Below are positions 1 to 5,436 of a DNA stretch of 7,006 nt, in pieces. This stretch comes from Oscillospiraceae bacterium (GTDB taxonomy: Bacteria; Bacillota; Clostridia; Saccharofermentanales; Saccharofermentanaceae): NCBI GenBank assembly GCA_902795955.1, contig CADBNJ010000148.1:1-7006 (forward strand), in the 5' to 3' direction. The notes beneath the pieces are model-generated. The model was not told the origin of the DNA. It worked only from the letters and a program-made list of their open reading frames with translations, and ran no database searches. Made by a program: the position numbers and the translations under genes. Within the stretch, counting starts at the first letter, position 1, and each line of letters starts with the position of its first letter.

Positions 1-96
1 AGAGTAGAGCTCAATGTTGGCAGCGTACATTGAGCAGTATACTGCGTATGCAGAGTAAAGCTCAATCCTTGCGGCGTACATTGAGCAGTATACTGC
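1..96. repeat. Two tandem 45-bp palindromic repeats at the left edge
   Basis: Copies lie at 1-45 and 52-96 (51-bp period) and match at 40 of 45 positions; the differences are near the 5' end (one) and in the central loop (four). Each copy holds an inverted repeat GCTCAAT / ATTGAGC (9-15 with 29-35; 60-66 with 80-86) around a 13-nt loop. Each ends in the perfect 12-bp palindrome GCAGTATACTGC (34-45 and 85-96). The whole second unit (50-96) is an imperfect palindrome, with 13 of 17 arm positions pairing. The array starts at the window edge, so more copies may lie to the left. Function is unknown; it could be an intergenic palindromic repeat family, protein-binding sites, or structured RNA. Confidence 0.85.
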
Positions 97-136
97 CTGT
101 GTAATATATCATCTGTATATTTTTATCTGATAATCT

Positions 137-164
137 TTGAGCATTTATATGTTAGAGCTATTAT
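137..164 (+). promoter_or_regulatory. Possible plus-strand sigma-A-like promoter
   Basis: TTGAGC at 137-142 and TATTAT at 159-164 are separated by 16 bases in an AT-rich stretch. A start near 171 would transcribe into the structured element at 222-365, and no protein gene lies downstream on this strand. AT-rich spacers often give such matches by chance, so this is only a candidate. Confidence 0.3.
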
Positions 165-169
165 ACACA
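161..169 (+). promoter_or_regulatory. Single DnaA-box-like 9-mer
   Basis: The bases TTATACACA fit the DnaA box consensus TTATNCACA exactly. Only one perfect copy was noticed. A diverged inverted partner (CTGTGTAATA at 97-106 against TATTATACACAG at 159-170) lies about 50 bases away. A single box in 7 kb can be chance, and nothing else suggests an origin. Confidence 0.2.
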
Positions 170-221
170 GAGCACTAGTCAGAATACATGACTGACCCCC
201 TGTTTCTCCGGATACAAGCCA

Positions 222-365
222 CGCAAGTAACCCCCGGGTCAAGCCCGCTGATGCTTGCGAGCGGACTTCCGCAGGTTTGGCGCCGGGCCGGATACCCTCA
301 AGTTTTACTTAATGCAAAATGCGAGCGCCAAACCGAGGACTGAAGCGAGCAAGTCATCTGCGGGC
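222..365. repeat. Large imperfect inverted repeat / structured element
   Basis: Outer arms 243-258 and 349-365 pair over 15 base pairs with one T:T mismatch (249/359) and one bulge (354). Inner arms 274-283 (GGTTTGGCGC) and 325-334 (GCGCCAAACC) pair perfectly around a 41-nt loop. A small hairpin GCGG-ACTT-CCGC sits at 261-272 between the two left arms, so the single strand can fold as a three-way junction. An alternative fold uses CGCAAG 222-227 with CTTGCG 254-259, enclosing CGGG 235-238 / CCCG 244-247; it would compete with the outer stem. No coding potential was seen. It could be a MITE-like or other dispersed repeat, or a structured RNA. It lies just beyond the flotillin terminator, so it is probably not part of that transcript. 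Confidence 0.75.
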
Positions 366-370
366 ATCCC

Positions 371-399
371 TGATAAAGAAACCGCCCCTCCCGGGGCGG
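371..399 (-). terminator. Intrinsic terminator of the flotillin gene
   Basis: On the minus strand the sequence forms a 7-bp all-GC stem CCGCCCC / GGGGCGG (arms 393-399 and 382-388) with loop GGGA, followed by TTTCTTTAT (373-381). It lies 53 bases after the flotillin stop codon. On the plus strand the stem is not followed by a T run, so it should act only on leftward transcription. Confidence 0.85.
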
Positions 400-425
400 C
401 CTCTCATCGTCTTAAGCCATAGCTC

Positions 426-453
426 ACTAATTACCGATTACTAATTACTGATC
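426..453. repeat. Short 14-bp tandem repeat at the flotillin stop
   Basis: ACTAATTACCGATT (426-439) is followed directly by ACTAATTACTGATC (440-453), 12 of 14 identical. A third partial unit begins ACTCAT at 454. The second copy runs into the flotillin stop codon (TCA on the plus strand, 452-454). It may be a slippage-derived 3' spacer; no function is evident. Confidence 0.6.
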
Positions 454-2059
454 ACTCATCGTCTTCGCCGGATGTATCGTCATCCTCTACAGGCTTTGTA
501 TATCCTGACGGAGCCTGAGGTGCGGCAGGTGCTGCCGGACCGGGAACTGTCTTGCCTGCATTAGCGGCTGCAACAGCCTGTCCCAGACCGAAATTAGTAT
601 TGCCTGCAAGCTTCGTGCCTGCAAAAGATCCGATCACTGCAGCAAGATTGATGCCCAGTGAATCGCCGATACCGTCGATAGTCTGCTTGAATGACTTCGT
701 GATATCCTCTGTCATCTTTGCCGTATTGCCCTCACCATACATCGTGATGGAGTCGATATTTGCCAGCGGCTTTGCAATAGCCTCAGCTACCATCGGATAC
801 ATCTTGCAGAGCATCTCGATGATGGCTGCTTCGCCGTACTTCTGCATAGCTTCAGCCTTCTTGTCGATACCGATAGCCTCAGCTTCCGCCTTTGCACGGA
901 TCGCATCAGCTTCAGCCTCACCTTTTGCACGGATACCTTCAGCTTCCTTCTGCATGGCGATCATGTCAGCCTCAGCCTGGATCTTCTTGGCTTCAGCCTG
1001 CTGAGCCAGCTCGTACTTCCTTGCTTCAGCTTCCTTCTGCCTCTTGTACAGAGCCACATCGGCCATCTGCTGCTGACGGTACTTCTCGGCGTCTGCCTGC
1101 TTCTTGACCTCAGCATCGAGAGCCTGCTCGCGGACCTGAGCTTCCTTCATCTTCAGCTCGATCTCTTTCTCCTGCTTAGCGATGTCAGCCTCGGTGTTGG
1201 CTACCTCGATCGACTTCCTCTGAGCCTGCTCCTGGATGCGGTATGCAGCGTCAGCTTCAGCCTTCTTGGAATCCTGTACCACCTGAAGTTCTGATCTCTT
1301 GATAGCGAGATCATTCTGCTTGATGGCGATCTCAGTCTCGGAAGCTACCTTGGCATCGTTGGCCTCTTTTGCAGCCTCTGCCTGTGCGATGGCCACGTCA
1401 CGCTCTGCGTTTGCTTTCGCGATGGAAGCGGTCTTCTGGATCGTAGCCATGTTGTCCTGACCAAGAGCCGTGATGAGATCATTCTTATCCTCAACATGCT
1501 GGATGTTGCATGAGATGATCTGGATGCCCAGATTGTTCATATCGACCTGAGCCTTCTCCTGAACCTGATCACCGAACGACTTTCTGTCATTGCAGAGTTC
1601 CTTCAGTGTGATCGTGCCGATGATCTCACGCATGTTACCCTGCAGAGAATCAACGAGCTGGGCATTGATCTGCGCGCTGTTCATGTTGAGGAAGTTCTTC
1701 ATGGCGAGCTTGATGCCGTCTTCATCTGTCCTGATCTGGACCTTGGCAACAGCGTCGATGTTGACGCCGATGAAGTCGGCCGTCGGAACATAATCACCCG
1801 TCTTGATGTCGATGGAGAGCTGCTCGATGAGGAGCTCATCTCTTCTCTCAAGGAACGGAAGCTTAAGTCCTGCTTTACCGATGAGGATCTTCGGCTTCTT
1901 CTTCAGACCCGTAATAATGTATGCCTTGTTCGGAGGTGCCTTCACATAGCTCGTAAAGATGATTATGAGAAGGAATAATACTGCTGCACCTGCAGCAATG
2001 ATCGTAATCGTCATCTGATCCATTGCAGCGATGACACCTGCACCAACCATTGCGTTCAT
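452..2059 (-). CDS. floT: Flotillin family protein (FloT/YuaG type), SPFH domain
   Basis: A 535-residue membrane scaffold protein. Flotillins anchor in the cytoplasmic membrane, oligomerise and organise membrane microdomains. Visible parts: a hydrophobic membrane segment at about residues 18-36, an SPFH/PHB domain from about 40 to 210 (starting near APPNKAYIITG), then a long Ala/Glu/Lys-rich coiled coil from about 212 to 400 with repeated EAEA motifs, and a C-terminal region with a Pro/Ala-rich stretch and an acidic tail (DDDTSGEDDE). Length is close to B. subtilis FloT (about 500) and much longer than FloA. The frame stays open to an ATG at 2230, but I chose the ATG at 2059: it has an AAGGGGG site (2068-2074) 8 bases upstream, the membrane segment follows at once, and the extra 57 codons do not look like protein and run into the previous gene. 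It has its own promoter and terminator. No NfeD-type partner, often found beside flotillins, is visible on either side. Confidence 0.95.
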   Translation of the reverse strand: MNAMVGAGVIAAMDQMTITIIAAGAAVLFLLIIIFTSYVKAPPNKAYIITGLKKKPKILIGKAGLKLPFLERRDELLIEQLSIDIKTGDYVPTADFIGVNIDAVAKVQIRTDEDGIKLAMKNFLNMNSAQINAQLVDSLQGNMREIIGTITLKELCNDRKSFGDQVQEKAQVDMNNLGIQIISCNIQHVEDKNDLITALGQDNMATIQKTASIAKANAERDVAIAQAEAAKEANDAKVASETEIAIKQNDLAIKRSELQVVQDSKKAEADAAYRIQEQAQRKSIEVANTEADIAKQEKEIELKMKEAQVREQALDAEVKKQADAEKYRQQQMADVALYKRQKEAEARKYELAQQAEAKKIQAEADMIAMQKEAEGIRAKGEAEADAIRAKAEAEAIGIDKKAEAMQKYGEAAIIEMLCKMYPMVAEAIAKPLANIDSITMYGEGNTAKMTEDITKSFKQTIDGIGDSLGINLAAVIGSFAGTKLAGNTNFGLGQAVAAANAGKTVPGPAAPAAPQAPSGYTKPVEDDDTSGEDDE

Positions 2060-2085
2060 ACCCTGAACCCCCTTATTCAAATTAA

Positions 2086-2107
2086 CTCCCGACGTTGATG
2101 CCGGGAG
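2086..2107 (-). promoter_or_regulatory. Hairpin in the flotillin 5' leader
   Basis: CTCCCG (2102-2107 on the minus strand) pairs with CGGGAG (2086-2091) around a 10-nt loop. It lies between the predicted transcription start (near 2114) and the ribosome binding site (2068-2074). It is followed by TTAATTTG rather than a real T run, so it is a weak terminator at best; it could stabilise the mRNA leader or slow read-through from the upstream operon. Confidence 0.45.
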
Positions 2108-2120
2108 CCCTCTACAAATT

Positions 2121-2148
2121 ATCTTAACATATCCGTGGCGGCGTTCAA
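2121..2148 (-). promoter_or_regulatory. Promoter for the flotillin gene
   Basis: On the minus strand, TTGAAC (2143-2148) and TAAGAT (2121-2126) are 16 bases apart, and the -10 is preceded by TGT, giving an extended -10 (TGnTAAGAT). It lies in the 130-bp gap between the lipoprotein stop and the flotillin start, giving a leader of about 55 nt. It is a good sigma-A-type match, not experimentally known. Confidence 0.6.
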
Positions 2149-2189
2149 GTAAAATCGTATCCGTTACAACCGATGTAATATTTCGCCGG

Positions 2190-2993
2190 TCACACATCCT
2201 CAAAGAGGAAGTATCCTCCTGCCGGATCATTTCTGATCTCCAGATCGTTCAGCACAGAACCCAGCATCCTCTGCCTCTCATAGACGCCATCGACCTTATG
2301 TACTTGCCCGCTGCTGTCAGTAACGGAGAATTGGATCGCGGCATCAAATGCTGCTTCCTCATCCGCTTTGTCCCTGATGTCAACTTCGGTTATTCCGATA
2401 TTGAAGACCTCACCCTTCCCGATCACGGTGCCGTCCGCATGACCTGTCTGTCCGCCTCCGCCCGGTCTGCCGTTGATCGTGTATTCATAACTCAGAAGGA
2501 CAATGTCATCAGCATTAATGACTAAGCCGGTCTTTGCTTCCCGGAGCTCACCGTATCCGCCCGATGAAGCCCAGGCATCATATCCGAGAGAATTGATGAA
2601 GTCCGGTGTAAACACACTCTTGCCCATTGTATCTGATGCCCTCCAGAAGTCAGGCTGTTCCATGATACCGCTGACGTTATATAACATCAGATAATTGTCA
2701 TACGGATCATTCGACAGGGTGTATATCCTTGCATTCCTGTCACCGTCCGTGTACCCGAGGCACTCCCTGATCATATCTTCGTTTATCCTTTTGCCGGCGG
2801 TTCCGTAAGGCATGTATGATCTGTCTCCCACCGTGATATACATCATATCCGTCTCATTGCCGTCACGCTTGTCATATGATACGGAATTGGACGGAAGAGC
2901 CCAGCTGCCGCTGTCATAACCCTTCATGCGGCAACCCGCAAAAATAAAGGTGCACAGCAGGATTATTCCTGTAATTCTTATAACCTTTCCCAT
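2190..2993 (-). CDS. Uncharacterised lipoprotein, last gene of the operon
   Basis: A 267-residue protein with a clear lipoprotein signal: charged start MGKVIR, hydrophobic stretch at 7-19, lipobox F-A-G-C with the acceptor Cys at 21. The mature protein should be tethered to the outer face of the membrane. The first half has a segment (about 50-125) with the pattern VGDRSYMPYGT, then ECLGYTDGDRNARIYTL, then DNYLMLYN. The second half (about 155-267) looks beta-rich with a Gly-rich loop GRPGGGGQTG near 176-184. I do not recognise the family, and no catalytic motif stands out. The ATG at 2993 lies 8 bases after the previous stop; AAGGGG within the end of that gene is the likely ribosome binding site. 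No intrinsic terminator follows, so some read-through into the flotillin gene is possible. Confidence 0.8.
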   Translation of the reverse strand: MGKVIRITGIILLCTFIFAGCRMKGYDSGSWALPSNSVSYDKRDGNETDMMYITVGDRSYMPYGTAGKRINEDMIRECLGYTDGDRNARIYTLSNDPYDNYLMLYNVSGIMEQPDFWRASDTMGKSVFTPDFINSLGYDAWASSGGYGELREAKTGLVINADDIVLLSYEYTINGRPGGGGQTGHADGTVIGKGEVFNIGITEVDIRDKADEEAAFDAAIQFSVTDSSGQVHKVDGVYERQRMLGSVLNDLEIRNDPAGGYFLFEDV

Positions 2994-3001
2994 ATGTCAC
3001 T

Positions 3002-3373
3002 TCATCCCCTTCCCGAGATAAGCACCGTGACTGTCTTATCCGACCATTCGGGAGCGTGTTCGTTTGTGGCAAAAAGTTCGATCTCTGCCTTGCCGGAACC
3101 CTCTTCGATGGTTACGTGCTGCTTATCCTCCGATATCGTTCCCTTTGCCCCTATCACGGCGGTGATGCTGCGTGTATCGTAATTGGAGAACTCCGCCAGT
3201 TCGTCGATACTGAGTGTATCGCCTATCTGAACCGTGATCCCGTCTTTGGGCTTGATGTGAGCACATCTCGATGTGTATGTGAACGCACCGTGTATCACTA
3301 CCGCCGCCGCTGTCCCGATCAGGGCCAATGCTATTCCTGCCGAAATGATGATGACTTTCGCTTTTTTGGACAT
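3002..3373 (-). CDS. Membrane-anchored small protein with probable Ig-like domain
   Basis: A 123-residue protein. Residues 1-5 are basic (MSKKAK), 7-30 form one hydrophobic helix that looks like an uncleaved signal anchor, and the rest (about 45-120) looks like one extracytoplasmic beta-sandwich: ITVQIGDTLSIDEL, then GTISEDKQHVTIEEGSGKAEIELFATN, ending TVTVLIS. That alternation resembles bacterial Ig-like (Big) domains, but this is pattern recognition, not a confirmed family. The frame is open upstream to 3535, but those 54 codons lie over the end of the DUF4173-like gene. The start at 3373 shares one base with that gene's stop (TAATG) and has GGGAGG a short way upstream, so it is probably translationally coupled. 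No active-site residues are evident; an adhesive or ligand-binding role is only a guess. Confidence 0.8.
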   Translation of the reverse strand: MSKKAKVIIISAGIALALIGTAAAVVIHGAFTYTSRCAHIKPKDGITVQIGDTLSIDELAEFSNYDTRSITAVIGAKGTISEDKQHVTIEEGSGKAEIELFATNEHAPEWSDKTVTVLISGRG

Positions 3374-4656
3374 TACCTTATTCCTCCCAATGTCAAAAAT
3401 AATACTGTAGATAATACGCTCATTGCAGCAAAGCTTGCCGCCGCGAGCAGGATCCACGCTTTGGACATATCCTTCCGCCTTACCGTCGAGATGATCACCA
3501 TCACCGCGCCGGAGGCGAAGATCAGTGTTCCCCATATTGCCAGCAGTCTTTTGGGCGTGTATCCGAACCTTGAATAATAGAGAGCCAGCTTTGAGAAAGA
3601 TACGACGGCAAAGATCATGCTTTCGATCATCAGAGCGGCAGTCATCACCACCGATGCCTTGCGCCCGTAAAGCTCCCGGTCCTCAAAGTATGATATCAGC
3701 AGGTAGATCATCATGTTGATGAACATGATGCCCGTCAGTTCAAAGAAGCCTCTTCTTGCATATTCGGCTGCAGTGAACTCTTCGGGAAGCCGGCCGGCAA
3801 ATGCGCTGAACAGGTATCCTGCCTCGAAGATGAAGAAAACAAGATAGAGAAGCACAAATATACCTGTTACGGAAGCACATACGACAGGCGATATCCTTCT
3901 GCATGACATACGCCATTTCACAAGCCTGCCGTATGACCTCTTCTCCGCCTCCCCGTTGCTTGCGGCACTCTTGCCCAGAAGTCCGTACAGGTACATTGCA
4001 GTGGGAACCGCAAATATGAAGTATCCCATGTTATTGATGATCCATCTGAAATCCGTCAGGAAGTCAAATGACTTTACGATCTTCATTACTGCTGCCCCGA
4101 ATCCCGCGTTGATCTGAGCAAGGAGGAAGACCGCCACGATGAATACCGGGATGAGCACCAGTATGATGAGGAACGCACCTGCCGCCGACGCCTTTTTGCC
4201 CTGAGTGCTGCTGCCCGCGGAGCTTCTCCCCGAATGCGCCATGTCTATGAATATCTGTCCCATTCCGCCGAAGCCCTTAAGGAACTGCGCATTGAACAGA
4301 TCTGCCGCTATGAAGCTTCCCGTCTTCCCCTCATAGCATAATCTGTTGCTTACGATGGCAACGTAGAATGCACAGAGGTGGAGACCGAGGAAGGACACTC
4401 CTTCAGACAGTCCCGTCTCGAATGTCAGGGCGACAATTCCCATTATCCCGTACCAGAAATACGTCTCTTTGGCGGGTGTCTTTCCTCTTCCCCTCACAAC
4501 CAGCTCATTCCAGATAATGAAGAACAATACGAACACAGCCTTCTTAAGAGTGACATTCTTATCGCTCAGATCAAACAGAAAAAACTTCAAATAAGCGTAT
4601 GCTATAGGATACGCCAGCAGGATGCCGGCGATCTTGGAAGATCTTGTTAATTCCAT
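3373..4656 (-). CDS. Polytopic membrane protein, DUF4173/DUF4153-like
   Basis: A 427-residue integral membrane protein with about ten or eleven hydrophobic segments (roughly residues 9-26, 38-53, 67-82, 87-105, 158-181, 207-227, 258-286, 305-323, 335-355, 371-391 and 399-419). The segments EYARRGFFEL (298-306) and KLALYYSRFGYTPKRL (356-371) resemble the conserved core of the DUF4173/DUF4153 family, which has no known biochemical activity. A Ser/Gly/Lys-rich loop (about 141-158) separates an N-terminal group of helices from the rest. The start at 4656 has GAGGTAA in the 12-base gap after the HTH gene. Its stop overlaps the start of the next gene (TAATG), so the two are likely translated together. 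Family assignment is from memory of motifs; the membrane nature is certain. Confidence 0.87.
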   Translation of the reverse strand: MELTRSSKIAGILLAYPIAYAYLKFFLFDLSDKNVTLKKAVFVLFFIIWNELVVRGRGKTPAKETYFWYGIMGIVALTFETGLSEGVSFLGLHLCAFYVAIVSNRLCYEGKTGSFIAADLFNAQFLKGFGGMGQIFIDMAHSGRSSAGSSTQGKKASAAGAFLIILVLIPVFIVAVFLLAQINAGFGAAVMKIVKSFDFLTDFRWIINNMGYFIFAVPTAMYLYGLLGKSAASNGEAEKRSYGRLVKWRMSCRRISPVVCASVTGIFVLLYLVFFIFEAGYLFSAFAGRLPEEFTAAEYARRGFFELTGIMFINMMIYLLISYFEDRELYGRKASVVMTAALMIESMIFAVVSFSKLALYYSRFGYTPKRLLAIWGTLIFASGAVMVIISTVRRKDMSKAWILLAAASFAAMSVLSTVLFLTLGGIR

Positions 4657-4668
4657 TGTGATTACCTC

Positions 4669-4872
4669 TTAGTCTTCTTTGTACTCCAGGATATCTCCGG
4701 GCTGACACTCCAGATTCCTGCATATGGCATCAAGGGTCTCAAGCCTCACGGCCTTTGCCTTCTGATTCTTCAAAATTGACAGGTTGGCCTGCGTTATGCC
4801 GATCCGCTGCGCGAGTTCACCGGAGGACATCTTGCGCTTTGCCATCATTACATCAAGATTGATAACGATCAT
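4669..4872 (-). CDS. Small Cro/CI-type HTH regulator (YozG-like)
   Basis: A 67-residue DNA-binding protein that is almost entirely one Xre-type helix-turn-helix domain. SSGELAQRIGITQANLSILKN (about 16-36) contains the HTH, followed by VRLETLDAICRNLECQPGDILEY, the typical end of the YozG/HTH_26 subgroup. There is no ligand or dimerisation domain. It has a perfect AAGGAGG site (4881-4887) 8 bases upstream. It directly follows a DUF2975 gene, a pairing that is common in Firmicutes. The likely role is control of its own operon through the inverted repeat in the promoter at 5372-5400; that target is inferred. Confidence 0.93.
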   Translation of the reverse strand: MIVINLDVMMAKRKMSSGELAQRIGITQANLSILKNQKAKAVRLETLDAICRNLECQPGDILEYKED

Positions 4873-4890
4873 TGCTTCATCCTCCTTCCC

Positions 4891-5343
4891 TCATATGGTA
4901 AGATCGAGCTCATCCTTCATCTCTATCGCCTTCTCAAACACTGCTCTCACGCACAGGATAATGAGCACCATGAAGAAGCAGATGACTGCCGCATATACAG
5001 TACCGAACCAGGCGAGAGTCCCTGCCACACAGTCGGCACCCATCAGCGCACATGCGATGGCGATTATCTTCATCAGCTTCGTGTTCTGCTTATCGAATAC
5101 AATGTTCTTCCCCATGTTGCTGAGGAGTCTGTAAAGGGCAAACAACACAACATAGGCACCTGCCGTTCCCAGATAATAAACGGTTGCAAGCGTGATCATC
5201 GCGAAAGCATCACTCCTGTCAGCCCATACGCGCGTTATGTAACCCGTAATAATAAATCCGAAGACGTCTGCCGCGACTACAAATGCTATAAAGATAACAG
5301 TCGCGATCTTCGTATACCTGATAAGGTTATTTGCTCTGCCCAT
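4891..5343 (-). CDS. DUF2975 family membrane protein, first gene of the operon
   Basis: A 150-residue protein with four hydrophobic segments (about 11-36, 46-74, 89-112 and 116-135). Family-like marks are GKNIVFDKQNTKLM (78-91), between helices 2 and 3, and the acidic C-terminus EMKDELDLTI (141-150), which resembles the conserved end of DUF2975 proteins. The biochemical role of the family is not known; because it is usually beside a small HTH gene, it may sense a membrane or other signal and act on the regulator. The ATG at 5343 has a full AGGAGGTG site (5351-5358) 7 bases upstream. The HTH gene starts 18 bases after its stop. Confidence 0.9.
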   Translation of the reverse strand: MGRANNLIRYTKIATVIFIAFVVAADVFGFIITGYITRVWADRSDAFAMITLATVYYLGTAGAYVVLFALYRLLSNMGKNIVFDKQNTKLMKIIAIACALMGADCVAGTLAWFGTVYAAVICFFMVLIILCVRAVFEKAIEMKDELDLTI

Positions 5344-5371
5344 AACAGCTCACCTCCTGTGTGATGAGCTT

Positions 5372-5400
5372 ATAATACAACAGGTATTTCTGTTTTGCAA
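5372..5400 (-). promoter_or_regulatory. Operon promoter with operator-like inverted repeat
   Basis: On the minus strand, TTGCAA (5395-5400) and TATTAT (5372-5377) are exactly 17 bases apart. The spacer is almost filled by the inverted repeat AACAG-N6-CTGTT (5379-5394). A second inverted repeat, AACAA-N7-TTGTT (5399-5415), touches the -35. A repressor bound here would block RNA polymerase. The HTH protein encoded by the second gene is the obvious candidate, but this is inferred. Confidence 0.7.
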
Positions 5401-5405
5401 CAACT

Positions 5406-5436
5406 TTTTATTGTTTTACGATAAAATTTTATTGTT
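5406..5436 (-). promoter_or_regulatory. Phased direct repeat upstream of the operon promoter
   Basis: AACAATAAAA on the minus strand occurs exactly twice (5427-5436 and 5406-5415), 21 bases apart, which is two helical turns. A perfect palindrome ATAAAATTTTAT (5421-5432) lies across the upstream copy. The pair sits just upstream of the -35 box and overlaps the last codons of the phosphatase gene. It could be an activator site or an AT-rich UP element; a chance AT-rich match is possible. No GC-rich terminator for the phosphatase gene was found here. Confidence 0.4.

Noticed and set aside
1..96. CRISPR array
   Set aside because: The copies are 45 bp with a 6-base gap and no spacer-sized unique sequence between them.
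97..170. Replication origin based on the DnaA-like 9-mer
   Set aside because: There is only one perfect box, no cluster, and no dnaA, dnaN or rep gene in the window.
243..365. Integron attC site
   Set aside because: The size and imperfect palindrome fit, but the needed core boxes (GTTRRRY and RYYYAAC) are not at the ends and no integrase or cassette array is present.
552..1004. 150-codon plus-strand open frame inside the flotillin gene
   Set aside because: It is a shadow of the Ala/Glu-rich coiled coil on the other strand; no ribosome binding site or plausible protein features.
2060..2230. Upstream extension of the flotillin frame to an ATG at 2230
   Set aside because: It overlaps the lipoprotein gene and the promoter region, has no good ribosome binding site, and the extra sequence is unlike flotillin N-termini.
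3374..3535. Upstream extension of the Ig-like protein to 3535
   Set aside because: It lies wholly within the end of the DUF4173-like gene in another frame; the start at 3373 has a good ribosome binding site and a normal signal anchor.
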